The translations under genes were made by a program, and so were the position numbers. A DNA stretch of 64,000 bases from Streptomyces sp. YIM 130001 (lineage in GTDB: Bacteria; Actinomycetota; Actinomycetes; Streptomycetales; Streptomycetaceae): assembly GCF_003574445.1 (NCBI RefSeq), contig NZ_KZ984549.1, forward strand, positions 62,001-126,000, written 5' to 3'. The notes under the pieces are model-generated. The model saw only the letters and a program-made list of their open reading frames with translations, searched no databases and had not been told where the DNA came from. This document shows positions 62,515 through 64,000 of this stretch, piece after piece; position 1 is the stretch's first letter; every line of letters starts with the position of its first letter.

Positions 62515-64000
62515 TCAGTCGAGGGCGGGCGGAGCCGCCTCGGGTGAGGTGCCCCAGTCGGAGGGCTTGTCGCCGACGGTGAGGGACAGCGAGCGGGCCC
62601 CGCGGATGTCCTCGGTCGTCAGATAGGTGTGCTCCTGCGCGTCACCGTCGAGCGTCGCCGACTGGATGTAACGGTCGGTGTCCGAGGTGCCCTCTGCGGT
62701 GACGCTGAGCGATCCGCTCGGGTAGTAGCGCCGGTCCAGGTCGATGTCGACCCGGTCGAAGAGCGGCGTGGACAGCCCCCAGGTGTCGGTGCCCGGCTGT
62801 ACCGGGAAGATCCCGATCGAGGAGAGCACGTTCCACGCGGACATGGTGCCGAGGTCGTCGTTGCCGGTCATTCCGGTCGGCCCGTCGGTGAACAGGGTCA
62901 GCGCGGCGTGCACGACGTCCGTCGACTTCCACGGCTGGCCGGTGGACAGGTAGGTGTACGGGGCGATCAGGTCGGGCTCGTTCTGCGGGTTGTACTTGTC
63001 CGCGTTGTAGTAGTCGTACGGGCCGTTGACCCAGACCTCGCGGGCCGTCTTCGCCGGGTCCTCGAGCAGTTGCTCGTAAGCGAAGAACGAGTCGAGGCGC
63101 TCGTTGGTGGCGTCCTTGCCGCCGATCAGGTCGATCATGCCGGGCAGGTCCTGCGGCACGAGCCACTGGTACTGCCACGACGTGCCCTCGTGGAAGCCCT
63201 CGGACTTGGCCGGGTCGGCCGGCCCGGTGAAGGCGCCCTTCTCGTCCTTCGCCCGGAAGAAGCCGGTCGACTCGTCGAAGATCGTCCGGTAGTTCTGTGC
63301 GCGCTCCCGGTAGCGGGTGGCGTCCGCGTCGTGTCCGAGGTCCTCGGCCATCTCGGCGAGCATCGCGTCGGAGAGTGCGTACTCCAGGGTGGCAGAGCCA
63401 CCGTGGTCGTAGTCGGAGTCACCGGGCTTGGCGTGCTCGCGGTCCTTGATGTACGGGGCGAAGCCGTCCTTCAGGTACTCCTCGTTCGCCTCGCGGCCGA
63501 CCGCCGGGTGCTCGGTGGGCGGCACGGAGTCGGCGTTCTTCTTGAGTGCGCGGTACGTCTCCTCCTCGAACCCGTCGAGCAGTCCCTGCTTGTAGGCATT
63601 GGTGAGGAACGGCGTGACCGGGTCGCCGGTCATGATGTTCGTCTCGACCGTCCCGTACGCCCACTTGGGCAGCCAGCCGCCCTCCTCCTCGATCTTGAGG
63701 ATGGATCGGGCCATGTCCCGGGACTCCTGCGGGGCGAGCAGGGCGAGGAGCTGGGCCTGGGTGCGGTAGGTGTCCCACAGGGACCAGTTCTGGTAGTACG
63801 TGAAGCCCTTGGCGCGGTGGATCTTCTGGTCGTGGCCGGTGTACCGGCCGTCGACGTCGCTGCCCACGTTCGGGGCGAGGAAGGACCGGTAGAGCGAGGA
63901 GTAGAAGGTGCGCCGCTGCTCCTCGCTGCCGCCCTGGGCCCGTACGTCGCCGAGTCGCTTCTCCCACACGCGGTCCGCCGCCTCGGCCGTGTGGTCGAAG
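62515..64000 (-). CDS. GH92 alpha-mannosidase, C-terminal part (5' end off the right edge)
   Basis: The last 495 residues of a GH92 exo-acting alpha-1,2-mannosidase, a Ca2+-dependent inverting enzyme that trims mannose from glycans, probably secreted. The frame stays open to the window edge, adding FDHTAEAADRV before the first start-like codon, so the gene is cut, not short. RRTFYSSLYRSFLAPNV, GFTYYQNWSLWDTYRTQAQLLALL, and GNDDLGTMSAWNVLSSIGIFPVQPGT are family signatures. Together with the fucosidase it suggests glycoprotein-glycan use, though no shared operon is seen. Confidence 0.9.
   Translation of the reverse strand, partial: FDHTAEAADRVWEKRLGDVRAQGGSEEQRRTFYSSLYRSFLAPNVGSDVDGRYTGHDQKIHRAKGFTYYQNWSLWDTYRTQAQLLALLAPQESRDMARSILKIEEEGGWLPKWAYGTVETNIMTGDPVTPFLTNAYKQGLLDGFEEETYRALKKNADSVPPTEHPAVGREANEEYLKDGFAPYIKDREHAKPGDSDYDHGGSATLEYALSDAMLAEMAEDLGHDADATRYRERAQNYRTIFDESTGFFRAKDEKGAFTGPADPAKSEGFHEGTSWQYQWLVPQDLPGMIDLIGGKDATNERLDSFFAYEQLLEDPAKTAREVWVNGPYDYYNADKYNPQNEPDLIAPYTYLSTGQPWKSTDVVHAALTLFTDGPTGMTGNDDLGTMSAWNVLSSIGIFPVQPGTDTWGLSTPLFDRVDIDLDRRYYPSGSLSVTAEGTSDTDRYIQSATLDGDAQEHTYLTTEDIRGARSLSLTVGDKPSDWGTSPEAAPPALD

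Noticed and set aside
62515..63969. A complete 484-residue hydrolase starting at GTG 63969
   Set aside because: The frame stays open to the window edge with coding-like sequence and the GH92 fold needs several hundred more N-terminal residues, so it is a cut gene rather than a short one.

Overview
The window looks like chromosome from a Streptomyces or a very close relative. The DNA is very G+C-rich with strong third-position G/C, GTG (and one TTG) starts are common, genes often overlap by 4 bases (ATGA/GTGA), and the families are streptomycete ones: ergothioneine egtABCD, an RmdA-type GGDEF-EAL protein, an SCO0930-type lipoprotein, a PAS-GAF-SpoIIE-HATPase phosphatase and a LysX fusion. The order sdhCAB / LysR / nitrobindin / GGDEF-EAL / methyltransferase / lipoprotein resembles what I recall of the SCO0922-SCO0930 region of S. 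coelicolor (memory, not a search). I see no rRNA, tRNA, CRISPR array, insertion sequence or prophage.

Layout. 1-5 kb: the start of a glucarate dehydratase gene (its 3' end lies off the left edge), a flavin disulfide reductase divergent from a thioredoxin, an amidase and an orphan MazF-like protein. 5-10.5 kb: a bacterial-type poly(ADP-ribose) glycohydrolase divergent from the ergothioneine operon egtABCD. 10.5-18 kb: an orphan sugar-binding lipoprotein and a dodecin sharing a region with a DasR-like site, a HAD phosphatase, a luciferase-like oxidoreductase, a UvrA paralogue, and YceI divergent from an MmyB-type regulator. 18-26 kb: a three-subunit succinate dehydrogenase/fumarate reductase divergent from LysR, a nitrobindin-like protein, and the c-di-GMP enzyme translationally coupled to a methyltransferase.

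26-38 kb is mostly cell envelope: a repeat lipoprotein, two small secreted proteins with C-terminal membrane anchors, a class F sortase, a polysaccharide deacetylase, the 1115-residue LysX, a universal stress protein, an amino-acid permease and a CapA-like lipoprotein. 38-48.6 kb is signalling and transport: an ECF sigma factor without an anti-sigma gene, a LytS/LytTR two-component pair bracketing a DUF485 protein and an acetate/pyruvate-type symporter, the SpoIIE phosphatase, a DUF6777-like acidic-repeat lipoprotein and a lipase-maturation-factor homologue.

48.6-59 kb is the best-defined system: a non-phosphorylating L-fucose pathway. A divergent FadR-type GntR regulator sits between a seven-gene catabolic operon (binding protein, ABC ATPase, permease, fuconate dehydratase, SDR, aldose dehydrogenase, lactonase) and a secreted GH29 alpha-L-fucosidase. 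All catabolic genes except the TTG-started dehydratase are joined by overlaps, and two FadR-type operator sites lie in the divergent promoter. The last step, a diketo-acid hydrolase, is not in the window. 59-64 kb holds an unrecognised 56-residue basic protein, a small membrane protein, a degenerate HD protein, a large SDR with a zinc-ribbon-like segment and most of a GH92 alpha-mannosidase that runs off the right edge.
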